Source of the DNA: Amycolatopsis alkalitolerans
Lineage (GTDB): Bacteria > Actinomycetota > Actinomycetes > Mycobacteriales > Pseudonocardiaceae
Assembly: GCF_006152065.1 (NCBI RefSeq)
Contig: NZ_VDFW01000007.1
Span: 124,001 to 188,000 of the forward strand
Reading direction: 5' to 3'
DNA: 64,000 nucleotides
Part shown: in pieces, positions 18,637 through 26,801 of the stretch
Layout: each line of letters opens with the position of its first letter
Position numbering within the stretch: position 1 is the first letter of the stretch
Program-made: the position numbers and the translations under genes
The notes under the pieces: generated by a model
The model's database searches: none
What the model saw: the letters and a program-made list of their open reading frames with translations, nothing else
What the model was told of the DNA's origin: nothing

Positions 18637-19884
18637 TTACTCCGCGGCGGGAGACATTCCCACGCTGGCAAGGTATTCGTCGGCCTTGGCCGGGTCGAGG
18701 AACCAGTGCTGGTAGTCGGTCGGATCGGAGAAGCCGTTGACGAACCGGCGCGCCACCGTGTCGTTCTCTTGTGCCGCACCGAGAATCCGCATCACGTGCG
18801 GGGGCGGCGGTTGCAGCAGCGCGTTCGTCCAGTTGGTGCAGTGCTGCGCGTCCTCCCAGTAGCTGTCGAACGCGCCCTGCATCCACTCGCGGTCGAACGG
18901 CTGGTCGCCGTTCGCGAGAATGCTGTCCAAATAGGACGCCGCGCATTTGGCCGCGTTGTTCGAGCCCTGGCCGGTGATCGGGTCGTTGGCCACCACGACG
19001 TCGGCCATCCCGAGCACGAACGCGCCCGAGGGCAGCTCACCGACCGGATGCCGCACGACCGGCGTGTAGCCACCGGCGAGCGTGGCCTTGTCGTCGGTCA
19101 GCGTCGCGTTCCGGCAGCGCTCGTACTCCCACGGGAAGTACTCCCGGATGAGCGCGAGCGTGCGGTCGAGATGGTCCTGCGGCGCGGGCTGATCGCCGAA
19201 GCAGTCCAGCGGCCCGGCCGGGATCCCTTCGAAGAACAGGATGTCGCAGTTCCCGCTGAGCGTGTACGCGGGAATCATGAACAGCTCGCCCACTCCGGGG
19301 TGGACGTTGAACCGCACGCCGGGCGAGTGCGGATGCTCCGGCCGTGGCCCCACGCCGTGGGCGTACACCACCGACAGCGCGCGTTGCGGTGCCGTGTAAG
19401 GAGATCGCGATTCGTCGCGGTCGAACAGCTGCACCAGTTCGCCCTTGCCGGCGGCCACGATCACGAGGTCGTAGTGCGCCGGCAGCGCGTCGAGGTCCGC
19501 GGTGGTGACCCCGTGGATGATCACCTGCCCGCCCCGCTTCTCCAGCAGTTCGAGCCAGCCGGCCATCTTGACCCGCTGGTCCACCGACTGCGCCGGGTGG
19601 TCGAGCCTGCCGAACCAGTCCAGCGCCCGGCCGCCGTCCGGCCCGGCGATCGACACGCCGAGACCCTCGATGTTCACCGTCTCGGACTCCCACAGGTTCA
19701 GCCCGTGGTCGCGCTCGTGCTGCAGCGCCAGGTGGAACATCGCCTGCGTGGACATCACCTTGCCGCGCCGGATCTCCTCCGGGGTGCGCGCGGACATGAC
19801 CGTCACGTCGTAGTCGTGCTCTCGCAGCGTCAGCGCCAGCTGCAGGCCGGACTGGCCGGCCCCGACGATCAGGATCTTAGGCAT
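18637..19884 (-). CDS. Styrene-monooxygenase-like FAD protein (first copy)
   Basis: 415 residues, paralogue of the next gene. FAD motif GAGQSGLQLAL at 7-17, flavin-site segment VVVANDPITGQGSNNAAKC, and a family HGVTTADLDALPAHYDLVIVA-like strand before the GKGELVQLFDRD loop. It overlaps the upstream GTPase gene by 8 bp (19877-19884), linking it to the conservon by translational coupling. In Streptomyces conservons this place is often taken by cytochrome P450 genes, so these flavoenzymes may be the output module (inference). Confidence 0.88.
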   Translation of the reverse strand: MPKILIVGAGQSGLQLALTLREHDYDVTVMSARTPEEIRRGKVMSTQAMFHLALQHERDHGLNLWESETVNIEGLGVSIAGPDGGRALDWFGRLDHPAQSVDQRVKMAGWLELLEKRGGQVIIHGVTTADLDALPAHYDLVIVAAGKGELVQLFDRDESRSPYTAPQRALSVVYAHGVGPRPEHPHSPGVRFNVHPGVGELFMIPAYTLSGNCDILFFEGIPAGPLDCFGDQPAPQDHLDRTLALIREYFPWEYERCRNATLTDDKATLAGGYTPVVRHPVGELPSGAFVLGMADVVVANDPITGQGSNNAAKCAASYLDSILANGDQPFDREWMQGAFDSYWEDAQHCTNWTNALLQPPPPHVMRILGAAQENDTVARRFVNGFSDPTDYQHWFLDPAKADEYLASVGMSPAAE

Positions 19885-20491
19885 GGGCGCGAACCCTCCC
19901 GGACTCGGAAACCTCCGCGAGCGACAGCGTATGGGAAACCAGTTCCTGCAACGCGGCCACCGCGGAGGCGGGTTCGCGCGCGTCGCACGTGATGAGCGGG
20001 ATCTCCGGGCGCAGCGCGAGCGCTTCCCTGACCTCGTCGAGGTCGTGCGCCAGTTCGCCGTCGAAGAGGTTGACCGCGACGATGAACGGCAGTTCGGAGT
20101 CGTTCTCGAAGTAGTTGATCGCCGCGAAGGACTGGTCGAGCCTGCGGGTGTCGACCAGCACGATCGCGCCGAGCGCGCCCCGCGAGAGGTCGTCCCACAG
20201 GAACCAGAACCGCGACTGGCCCGGCGTGCCGAACAGGTACAGCATCAGATCCGGGTACAGCGAGATCCGGCCGAAGTCCATCGCCACCGTGGTGGTGGTC
20301 TTGGTGCCGTCCGGGGGCAGGTCGTCGACGCCTTCGCTCGCTTCGGTCATCCACGCCTCGGTGTTGAGCGGGGGAACCTCGGACACCGACCCGACGAGCG
20401 TCGTCTTTCCGACACCGAACCCGCCGGCCACCACGATCTTCGCGGAGATCGTGAGCAGGCCGGGCTCAGACGGGGAGCTGCTTGAGTCCAT
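19877..20491 (-). CDS. cvnD: Conservon GTPase (CvnD; MglA/Ras-like)
   Basis: 204-residue small GTPase. P-loop GGFGVGKTT (23-31), Thr-rich switch I (KTTTTVAMDFG), G3 region FGTPGQSRFWFLWDDL with DxxG replaced by TPGQ, and VNLFDG in place of NKxD, all standard for the conservon class. Overlaps cvnC by 26 bp and the following monooxygenase by 8 bp. In Streptomyces such a GTPase works with CvnA-C in a membrane-associated signalling complex resembling eukaryotic G-protein systems. Confidence 0.92.
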   Translation of the reverse strand: MDSSSSPSEPGLLTISAKIVVAGGFGVGKTTLVGSVSEVPPLNTEAWMTEASEGVDDLPPDGTKTTTTVAMDFGRISLYPDLMLYLFGTPGQSRFWFLWDDLSRGALGAIVLVDTRRLDQSFAAINYFENDSELPFIVAVNLFDGELAHDLDEVREALALRPEIPLITCDAREPASAVAALQELVSHTLSLAEVSESGRVRAHA

Positions 20492-20846
20492 TGAGGATCC
20501 TCTCGAGCACGTTCCGGTCGTGGTGGTAGGCGTGGGCGGTGGGGTGGATGAAGACCGCGCCCTGTGCCGCGAGATCGCTCACGAGCACCCGCACGACGCC
20601 CAGCGGGATGGACAGCAGGGAGGACAGCTCGGCGATCGACACCTGGGACCGTGCGCGTTCGTAGAGCGCCTTCGACTCGGGCATGAGCCGGTCCGAGAGC
20701 GCCGGATCGTACCGGGGCACCGAGATCAGGGTTTCCACCAGCAGCTGGTGCCGGCCCCGGGTGCGCCCACCGGTGAGCGTGTACGGGCGGATCCGCTTGC
20801 TGCGCGGTTTCTTCACCGCCTGGCCCCGACCCGGATCTTGGGACAT
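20466..20846 (-). CDS. cvnC: Conservon DUF742 protein (CvnC)
   Basis: 126 residues with the DUF742 signature: RIRPYTLTGGRT near the N-terminus, ALYERARSQVSIAELSSLLSIPLGVVRVLVSDLA as a winged-helix-like core, then a C-terminal HDRNVLERILNGL helix. ATG 20846 is the natural start; the frame is open further upstream without similarity. Lies between cvnB and cvnD and is expected to join their complex. Confidence 0.9.
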   Translation of the reverse strand: MSQDPGRGQAVKKPRSKRIRPYTLTGGRTRGRHQLLVETLISVPRYDPALSDRLMPESKALYERARSQVSIAELSSLLSIPLGVVRVLVSDLAAQGAVFIHPTAHAYHHDRNVLERILNGLKQLPV

Positions 20847-20878
20847 CGTGATCACTTCCTTCGTCGGGCGGTGCCTGG

Positions 20879-21310
20879 CTATCCGAGCGGTCGGCGGGCG
20901 GTGAGCACGCGGCGGAGATCCGCGCGCACCTCGGGGGTGAGCGCGTGTCCCGCGCCCGTGACGAACTTGGTCATCTCGTAGGCGACGACCTTCATATCGC
21001 AGTCGTGGCCGGTCAGCACCGCCAGCCCGGCGCCGGTGTCGATGCCCATGAACAGGAAGTAGCCCCCGGTGAGCCGGATGATGATCTGCTCGCAGGCGCC
21101 CTTGCCGAACAGGCTCGCGCTGTTGCCGGCGAGGCTGAGCAGCCCGCTGGCGATGGCGGCGAGCTGCTCGCTCTCCGTCGTGTTCATCGCGTCCGACGCG
21201 GCGAGCGGGAACCCGTCGGAGGACATGATCAGCGCGTGGCTGACGCCGTGCACCTGGTGGACGAAGTCGTTGATCAGCCAGGTGAAGTCCTGGTGGTTGG
21301 TCGCCGTCAC
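20879..21310 (-). CDS. cvnB: Conservon roadblock/LC7 protein (CvnB)
   Basis: 143-residue roadblock/LC7-domain protein (FTWLINDFVHQVHGVSHALIMSSDG, then LLSLAGNSASLFGKG and GYFLFMGIDTGAGLAV), the fold that acts as a GTPase regulator for MglA-like proteins. GTG start in a 4-bp GTGA overlap with cvnA. A 32-bp gap separates it from cvnC. Confidence 0.92.
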   Translation of the reverse strand: MTATNHQDFTWLINDFVHQVHGVSHALIMSSDGFPLAASDAMNTTESEQLAAIASGLLSLAGNSASLFGKGACEQIIIRLTGGYFLFMGIDTGAGLAVLTGHDCDMKVVAYEMTKFVTGAGHALTPEVRADLRRVLTARRPLG

Positions 21311-22509
21311 TGCTGGGTTCCCTCGTCCTCGTCCGGTTCGCGCTGATCGGCCTTGGCGGCGCGCTCGCCGTCGGAGAACGCGCCGAGGTCGGCGAGCAGT
21401 TTGTCATGCCCGGCCGTGCGGTCGGCTTCGGTCCCGGGCGCAGCCGGGGCGGGATGCCCGTTGGGGGCCTTGATGCTGCGGGAGATCCGGCGCGGCAGCC
21501 CGCTCGCCGTGGTGCCGCCGATGGCCGGTTCGGCGGGCGGGCGGGGCCTCGGTGACGGTGGTGGCGCGGGCGCGGCGCCGCGTTCGGCGCCGGCCGCGAC
21601 CGCGCGGGCCGGTGCCTCGGCCGCCGCGCCGTCGCTCCCGGGCACGGGGAAGGTCACCGTCTGGGCCCCGGACCAGCTGGCCTCGGGCAGTTCGCTGACG
21701 ACCGCGGCCGGCAGCAGCACCGAAGCCGTGGTGCCGTGCGGGACACGGCGGTCGAGCCACACCTTCAGCTCATGGCGCGCGGCGAGCCGGCGCACCACGG
21801 CGAGCCCCATGTTCCGCACCGCGGAGTCGTCGAGCACGGGTTCGCCGGACAGGCGGACGTTGAGCTCGCGCAGGCGTTCCGGCGGGAGCCCGATGCCTTC
21901 GTCCTCGATGCGCAGGAGCACGCTGCCGCGTTCGGTCAGATGCGCGCTGACCCGGACCGGGGCGTTCGGCGGTGAGGACTTCGTCGCGTTGTCGAGGAGT
22001 TCGGCGACCAGGCGGCTGAGATCCTCGGCGGCGAACCCGACGACACCGAGCGAAACGACGCGGCCGATCGTGACCCGGGAGTAGTGGTCGATCGAGGACA
22101 TGGCCGCGCGGATCACGTCGACGAGCGATGAGGTCTCCGGCGTCGAGTCGCTCGCGTCGCGGCCGGCGAGCACGCGCAGGTTCTCCGCGTTGCGCCGCAA
22201 CCGGGTCGCGAGGTGGTCGAGGCCGTAGAGCTCGGCGAGGCGGTCGGTGTCCTCCTCCTTCGCCTCCATCTCTTCGAGCTGGGAAAGCAGGGAGTCGACG
22301 AGGTTGAGGTCGCGCAGCGCGACGTTCGCGCAGATCGCGGCGAGCGTTTCCCCGTTGACCCCCACCGGTTCCGGCCGGTGCGGCGCGCTTTCGAGCACGA
22401 GCGGCCGGGGCGGCTGATGGGGGGTGCCGAGGAACTGCGAGGCCGCCTCACGGGAGCGGTCCAGCAGTGCTCGTGAGCGCAGCAGCAGTTCCCGGGCCCG
22501 CGTAGCCAT
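21307..22509 (-). CDS. cvnA: Conservon sensor-like ATPase (CvnA), without membrane segments
   Basis: 400 residues. A helical N-terminal part (residues about 55-150, with LVDSLLSQLEEMEAKEEDTDRL) resembles a dimerisation helix pair. It is followed by a HATPase domain with N-box ELLDNATKSSPP, G1 DEGIGLPPE and G2 MGLAVVRRLA. No phospho-accepting His box and no transmembrane or HAMP part are visible, whereas many conservon A proteins are membrane sensors. A Pro/Ala-rich low-complexity tail of about 120 residues ends the protein. First gene of the operon. Confidence 0.88.
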   Translation of the reverse strand: MATRARELLLRSRALLDRSREAASQFLGTPHQPPRPLVLESAPHRPEPVGVNGETLAAICANVALRDLNLVDSLLSQLEEMEAKEEDTDRLAELYGLDHLATRLRRNAENLRVLAGRDASDSTPETSSLVDVIRAAMSSIDHYSRVTIGRVVSLGVVGFAAEDLSRLVAELLDNATKSSPPNAPVRVSAHLTERGSVLLRIEDEGIGLPPERLRELNVRLSGEPVLDDSAVRNMGLAVVRRLAARHELKVWLDRRVPHGTTASVLLPAAVVSELPEASWSGAQTVTFPVPGSDGAAAEAPARAVAAGAERGAAPAPPPSPRPRPPAEPAIGGTTASGLPRRISRSIKAPNGHPAPAAPGTEADRTAGHDKLLADLGAFSDGERAAKADQREPDEDEGTQQ

Positions 22510-22676
22510 ACTCCCACAACTTTCTCATCGCAATACGGGTTTCTGACAACCCCGGAGCGACCTCGTCCCGCTACCCCGCCCCGGCTGCATCATGCAATCA
22601 GAGACCGGGCGCCGTGTCCAGCGTGTGACAATTTCTCTACGGAGCGTGCGGGGTGAAATCACTGACCGCACACGGA

Positions 22677-22688
22677 GTAAGCGCTTAC
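22677..22688. promoter_or_regulatory. Perfect 12-bp palindrome GTAAGCGCTTAC
   Basis: A self-complementary site overlapping the stop codon of the gene at 22685 and lying about 170 bp upstream of cvnA. The central AAGCGCTT resembles LacI-family or cre-like operators. No LacI gene is close, so a functional role is only possible. Confidence 0.3.
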
Positions 22689-23458
22689 GCCAACTGCACG
22701 TCGTGGCGCGTCCAGGCGCCGTCATCGACGCGCACGACCGCGCGGTTCGGCGCGTAACTCGTTGCCACCACGGTATAGGTCCCCGGTTCGAGATCGCCGA
22801 AGGCGTAGTGCCCGGACTCGTCGGCGACAGTGGTACGGACCACGTGCCCGCCTTCCCCCAGGAGTGCGACGGTGACGACGGGCCGGGGGCCGTCGGGCAC
22901 ACGCACGGTACCGCGGATGACCGCGCCGTCGGCGAGTTCGACGTCCTGCTGGGCCGTTCCGGTGTCCGCGCTCGTCACGGCGAGTGCGGTCGGCCGGTAG
23001 CCGGAAGCGTTGACGGCGAGCACGTAGGTGCCCGGCGGCAGGGACGTGAAGGCGTAGTCCCCGCCGGGACCGGAAAGCCGCGAATCGACGACGTCGCCGC
23101 GCGGGTCGGTGAGCGTGACGGCGGCGTTCATGATCGGAACGCCGGTGGTCGCGGCGCGGATCACGCCGCTCAACCCGCCCGCGCCGCGCAAGGTGATCTC
23201 CAGCCGCACCGGCGAACCGGCGACGGCCACCGTGGCCGCGTCGGGCTGGTGCGCGGACGCGGACGTGATCAGGACGTACGTACCCGCGCCGGGAGCGAGG
23301 AACCGGAAGTGCCCGCCCTCGTCCGACGCGACGCGGCCGGTCTGCCGCCCGGCCGCGTCGACGAGGGTCACCGCGGCACCCGCGATCGCGGTGCCGCCTG
23401 CGTCGTAGACCCGGCCGGAAACCTCGAGGCCGCGCCGGTTCTGCGCCGGGATCGTCAC
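22685..23458 (-). CDS. Protein of three carboxypeptidase-regulatory-like beta-sandwich domains
   Basis: 257 residues built of three consecutive CarboxypepD_reg/Cna-B-like domains of about 80 residues (starting near residues 11, 93 and 177). Each shows the pattern G.V.D..G..I.GA.VTL, then a turn such as GTYVL or GTYTVV. No signal peptide and no catalytic domain. GTG start inside a GTGA overlap with the MFS transporter gene, whose tail carries three domains of the same kind. Probably a companion of that transporter; function unknown. Confidence 0.82.
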   Translation of the reverse strand: MTIPAQNRRGLEVSGRVYDAGGTAIAGAAVTLVDAAGRQTGRVASDEGGHFRFLAPGAGTYVLITSASAHQPDAATVAVAGSPVRLEITLRGAGGLSGVIRAATTGVPIMNAAVTLTDPRGDVVDSRLSGPGGDYAFTSLPPGTYVLAVNASGYRPTALAVTSADTGTAQQDVELADGAVIRGTVRVPDGPRPVVTVALLGEGGHVVRTTVADESGHYAFGDLEPGTYTVVATSYAPNRAVVRVDDGAWTRHDVQLA

Positions 23459-26052
23459 GACGCCGCGTCCGCGCGCACGCCGGTGGCCAGTTCGACGTCC
23501 ACGTCCGCCGGCTCTCCGGTGGACAGGTCCACCTGGCGCACCCCGGGTTCGTAGAGGCTCGTCACGACGGTGTACTCGCCGGGCTCGAGATCGCGCAGCT
23601 CGTACTGCCCGCCGGCGCCGGTCAGCGCGGTCGCGACCGGGCGGCCCAGGCTGTCACTGATCGTCACCGTCGCGCCGGCCAGCGGGCGCCCGTCCGGGCC
23701 GGTGACCGTGCCGTGCAGGACGCCGACCGCCTCGACGAGCAGTTCCACCTCGGCCGGGTCGGCCGCGCCGGCGAGCACGGTGACCGCGTGCGGGCGGTGG
23801 TTGTCCACGTTGGCGGTGATCGTGACCTCGCCCGCGGGCAGGCCGCTCAGCAGGAACTTCCCGTCGTGCGCGGTGCTGGTCTGGCCGACGACCTGGCCGC
23901 CCGGGTCGGTCGCGAGCACCGTGGTCCCGGCGACCGGTTCGCCACCCGAGCGCCGCACGGTCCCGGCGACGACCCCGCCGCCGAGGATGACGAAGTCGTG
24001 CATCGCCCCGAGCCCGTTCACGGTGACCGAGGCCGCGGCGGGCTGGAACCCGGGCGCCGTCACGATCAGGGTGTAGGTACCGGACGAGATCCCGTCGAGC
24101 GCGTACGCGCCGGAGGAGTCCGCGCGGGCGCGGCCGATCTGCATCCCGTCGGCGCCGGTCACGGTGATCACCGCATCGCTCACCCCGGAACCCGCGGGGG
24201 TGCGCAGGTGGCCGCTGATCTCACCGGGACGGCCCGGTGCCCGCACCGGCACGGGCATCTGGTCGACCAGTTCGCCCGCTTCGGAGGCGAGTTCGGCGCC
24301 CACCGACTCGCGCGGCGCGCCACCGGCCGCGAGCCGCGGTTTGCCGACGAGCCACGAGCACACCGCGGCGACGACGCACACGATGATCGCGAACCAGAAC
24401 GCGGCGGTCAGGCCGTCGGAGAACGGGCCGGAGATCAGGTTCGGGAAGAAGCTCCGGCCGGTCAGGAACGACGCCTGGTCGGCGGGCAGGTGGCCCAGCA
24501 CGGGGCCGAGCAGTTGCTGGATCGGGTTGTAGCCGAGGAAGGCGGCGAACAGCACCCCGACCGGTGGCAGATGCGCGACTTCGCCGGCGGAGGCGGCGGG
24601 CACCCCGTGCGCGGTGAGGCCCTGCGTGAGCGCACCGGGCAGGTGGCTGGACAGGCCGGCGATCATGAGGCTGAAGAAGAAGCCGATCGACAGCACCATC
24701 GCCGAGTTCTGGAAGGTCGCGGTCATCCCGGCGCCGGCGCCGCGGGAGTTGGCCGGCAGGCTGTTCATGATGTCGGCGCGGTTCGGCGAGGCGAACAGTC
24801 CCATCCCGAGCCCGTTGACCAGCAGGATCACCGCGAAGGCCCAGTAGCTGAAGTTGACCGGCAGGATTTCCAGCAGCAGGAAGCTCACCGCGGTGGCGAG
24901 CATGCCGGCCGTGGCGAGCGCCCGGCCGCCGAGCCGGTCGGTGATCACGCCGGAAACCGGCGCGGCGACCAGGAACCCGATCGTCATGGGCAGCATGTAG
25001 ATGCCCGCCCACAGCGGGGTCTGCTCGAAGCTGTAGCCGTGCTGCGGCAGCCAGATGCCCTGCAGCCAGATGATCAGGATGAACTGCAGTCCGCCGCGCC
25101 CGAGCGAGGCGAGCAGGTTGGCCGCGTTACCGAAGCTGAACGCGCGGATCTTGAACAGCCCCAGGTTGAACAGGGGGTTGGCGACCCTGGTTTCGATGAA
25201 CCCGAAGATGAGCAGCACGATGACGCCGCCGATGAGGCAGGACAGCACGAACGGGCTCGTCCAGCCCATGGTGTGCCCGCCGTAGGGCTGGATGCCGTAG
25301 GTGATGCCGACGAGTACGGCGATCAGGCCCACCGCGAAGGTGATGTTGCCCCACCAGTCCATCTTCGCGCGGTGTCGCTCGCTGGTGTCGTGGAGTTTGA
25401 GATACGCCCAGATCGTGCCGAAGACGCCGAACGGGACGGAGACGAGGAAGACCAGCCGCCAGTCGACCGGGCCGAGCAGGCCGCCGATGACCAGGCCGAG
25501 GAACGAGCCCGCGATCGCGGCGACGCCGTTGATGCCGAGCGCGAGACCTCGCTGGGAGACGGGGAAGGCGTCGGTGAGGATGGCACTCGAGTTGGCCATC
25601 AGGAAGGCGCCGCCGATGCCCTGGATCACGCGCCAGCCGATGAGCCAGAGCGCGGCGCTGGTGCCGTCCATCCAGGTCACCGCGAGCAGGACCGAGGAGA
25701 TCGCGAAGACCGCGAAGCCCAGGTTGTACATCCGCACGCGGCCGAACATGTCGCCGAGCCGGCCGAAGCCCACCACCAGCACGGCCGTGACCACGAGGAA
25801 CCCCATCATCATCCACAGCAGATAGCTGGTGTTGCCCGGCTCCAGCGGGTTGATGTGGATGCCGCGGAAGATGTCCGGCAGCGCGATCAGCACGATCGAG
25901 GAGTTGATCGTGGCCATGAGCATGCCGAGCGTGGTGTTCGAGAGCGCGATCCACTTGTACTGCGGGCCGAGTTCCTCGACCGACCACGTCCGCTTGTGCC
26001 GGCGGGATTCCACCGGGGCGTCCACCGTCTGCTGGGCAGACTGCACTTCCAT
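23455..26052 (-). CDS. DHA2-type MFS exporter with three C-terminal beta-sandwich domains
   Basis: 865 residues. Residues about 35-575 form a 14-segment drug:H+ antiporter (motif A GRLGDMFGRVRMY; motif C-like GINGVAAIAGSFLGLVIGG; LPDIFRGIHINP after segment 1). Residues about 605-865 hold three carboxypeptidase-regulatory-like domains. The first codons read GTG ATG GAA GTG after GGAG, so starts at 26055, 26052 or 26046 are all possible; 26046 gives the best spacing. Transcribed after the MarR gene and likely controlled by it. Substrate unknown. Confidence 0.88.
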   Translation of the reverse strand: MEVQSAQQTVDAPVESRRHKRTWSVEELGPQYKWIALSNTTLGMLMATINSSIVLIALPDIFRGIHINPLEPGNTSYLLWMMMGFLVVTAVLVVGFGRLGDMFGRVRMYNLGFAVFAISSVLLAVTWMDGTSAALWLIGWRVIQGIGGAFLMANSSAILTDAFPVSQRGLALGINGVAAIAGSFLGLVIGGLLGPVDWRLVFLVSVPFGVFGTIWAYLKLHDTSERHRAKMDWWGNITFAVGLIAVLVGITYGIQPYGGHTMGWTSPFVLSCLIGGVIVLLIFGFIETRVANPLFNLGLFKIRAFSFGNAANLLASLGRGGLQFILIIWLQGIWLPQHGYSFEQTPLWAGIYMLPMTIGFLVAAPVSGVITDRLGGRALATAGMLATAVSFLLLEILPVNFSYWAFAVILLVNGLGMGLFASPNRADIMNSLPANSRGAGAGMTATFQNSAMVLSIGFFFSLMIAGLSSHLPGALTQGLTAHGVPAASAGEVAHLPPVGVLFAAFLGYNPIQQLLGPVLGHLPADQASFLTGRSFFPNLISGPFSDGLTAAFWFAIIVCVVAAVCSWLVGKPRLAAGGAPRESVGAELASEAGELVDQMPVPVRAPGRPGEISGHLRTPAGSGVSDAVITVTGADGMQIGRARADSSGAYALDGISSGTYTLIVTAPGFQPAAASVTVNGLGAMHDFVILGGGVVAGTVRRSGGEPVAGTTVLATDPGGQVVGQTSTAHDGKFLLSGLPAGEVTITANVDNHRPHAVTVLAGAADPAEVELLVEAVGVLHGTVTGPDGRPLAGATVTISDSLGRPVATALTGAGGQYELRDLEPGEYTVVTSLYEPGVRQVDLSTGEPADVDVELATGVRADAAS

Positions 26053-26102
26053 CACTCCAACCAGGGAAGTTCACGTCGCCGTTGACTACACGGAGAAAAA
26101 TT

Positions 26103-26120
26103 AGTTGACCTATGCTAACT
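26103..26120. promoter_or_regulatory. Candidate MarR operator upstream of the MFS gene
   Basis: Imperfect dyad AGTT - 10 bases - AACT in an A/T-rich spot about 50 bp before the exporter start. Arm length and place fit a MarR site, but only 6 of 9 half-site positions are symmetric. Confidence 0.3.
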
Positions 26121-26193
26121 GATTTTCCCTCGACGAGGCGACAGTGATCACTGGGTGAGATGGGTGATCCGTATCGCAGAGGACTCGGTGAGT

Positions 26194-26246
26194 GCCGTGA
26201 GGGACCCCCTAACGGCCTATTTGGGCATCAGGGGGTCCCTCACGGC
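26194..26246 (-). terminator. Long perfect hairpin overlapping the MarR stop codon
   Basis: 17-bp perfect arms (GCCGTGAGGGACCCCCT at 26194-26210, its complement at 26230-26246) with a 19-base loop. It includes the MarR stop codon (26240-26242) and separates MarR from the exporter gene. It is likely a transcription terminator; the extreme symmetry also fits a dispersed palindromic element. Confidence 0.65.
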
Positions 26247-26680
26247 CGTGCGATGCGGCGCAGGAGGTCGGCGAGAGTCGCGCGTTCGGCCGCGTCCAGG
26301 GGGGCGAGGGTCTCGTCGTCGATCTTCGACGCCAGCGCCGCGGCCTCGCCGAACGTCTTCAGCCCCTCGTCGGTGAGCACCACCAGCCGGGTGCGCCGGT
26401 CGTCCGGATGCGGGTCGCGGCGCACGAGGCCCGCCGTCTGCAGGTCGTCGACGAGCGCCACGACCGCGCTCGGATCGATGCCGAGCAGGTCGCCCAGTTC
26501 GCGCTGGGCGAGTCCGCCGTGCTGGGCCGCGGCCATCAGGACCGTGTAGTGCCGGGTGCGCAGGCCGAACGGCTCCAGGCCGCGGTTGAGCCCGCGGATC
26601 GCGCGGCCGCCCGCGCGCGCCAGCAGGAAACCCACGCTGTCGTCCAGAGTGGGACGTGTGCCGTTCTTCGCAGTGCCGAT
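26240..26680 (-). CDS. MarR-family transcriptional regulator, start codon unclear
   Basis: Winged-helix regulator: HYTVLMAAAQHGGLAQRELGDLLGIDPSAVV as the helix-turn-helix and DRRTRLVVLTDEG as the wing. The only ordinary start is GTG 26635 (131 residues), but it has no ribosome site and drops the typical PTLDDSVGFLL opening. A very strong GAGGAGGAG lies at 26684-26692. The frame is open back to an ATC codon at 26680, five bases from it, giving 146 residues; that ATC is used here as the tentative start. Divergent from the SDR operon and upstream of the MFS gene, so either may be its target. Confidence 0.8.
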   Translation of the reverse strand: MGTAKNGTRPTLDDSVGFLLARAGGRAIRGLNRGLEPFGLRTRHYTVLMAAAQHGGLAQRELGDLLGIDPSAVVALVDDLQTAGLVRRDPHPDDRRTRLVVLTDEGLKTFGEAAALASKIDDETLAPLDAAERATLADLLRRIARP

Positions 26681-26737
26681 GACTCCTCCTCGTGCCCGCG
26701 GTCATTGTGCCAGCAAACCGCGTGATGAAAGCAATGG

Positions 26738-26766
26738 TTGACAACAAGAACGATTGATGAGTACAT
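26738..26766 (+). promoter_or_regulatory. Promoter for the SDR operon
   Basis: -35 TTGACA (26738-26743), 17-bp spacer, -10-like GTACAT (26761-26766), 35 bp before the SDR start. It lies between the divergent MarR and SDR genes, where MarR binding could control it. Confidence 0.6.
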
Positions 26767-26801
26767 CTATCGGCGGAACGACCTGACGGGGGAGGAGCCG
26801 T

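Noticed and set aside
17383-19992. 869-codon plus-strand open frame opposite the two monooxygenase genes
   Set aside because: An antisense shadow of two recognisable, duplicated genes; its apparent internal repeat mirrors that duplication.
23713-26085. 790-codon plus-strand frame opposite the MFS gene
   Set aside because: The product is low-complexity Arg/Gly/Asp/His-rich sequence typical of antisense GC-rich frames; the minus-strand MFS protein is clear.
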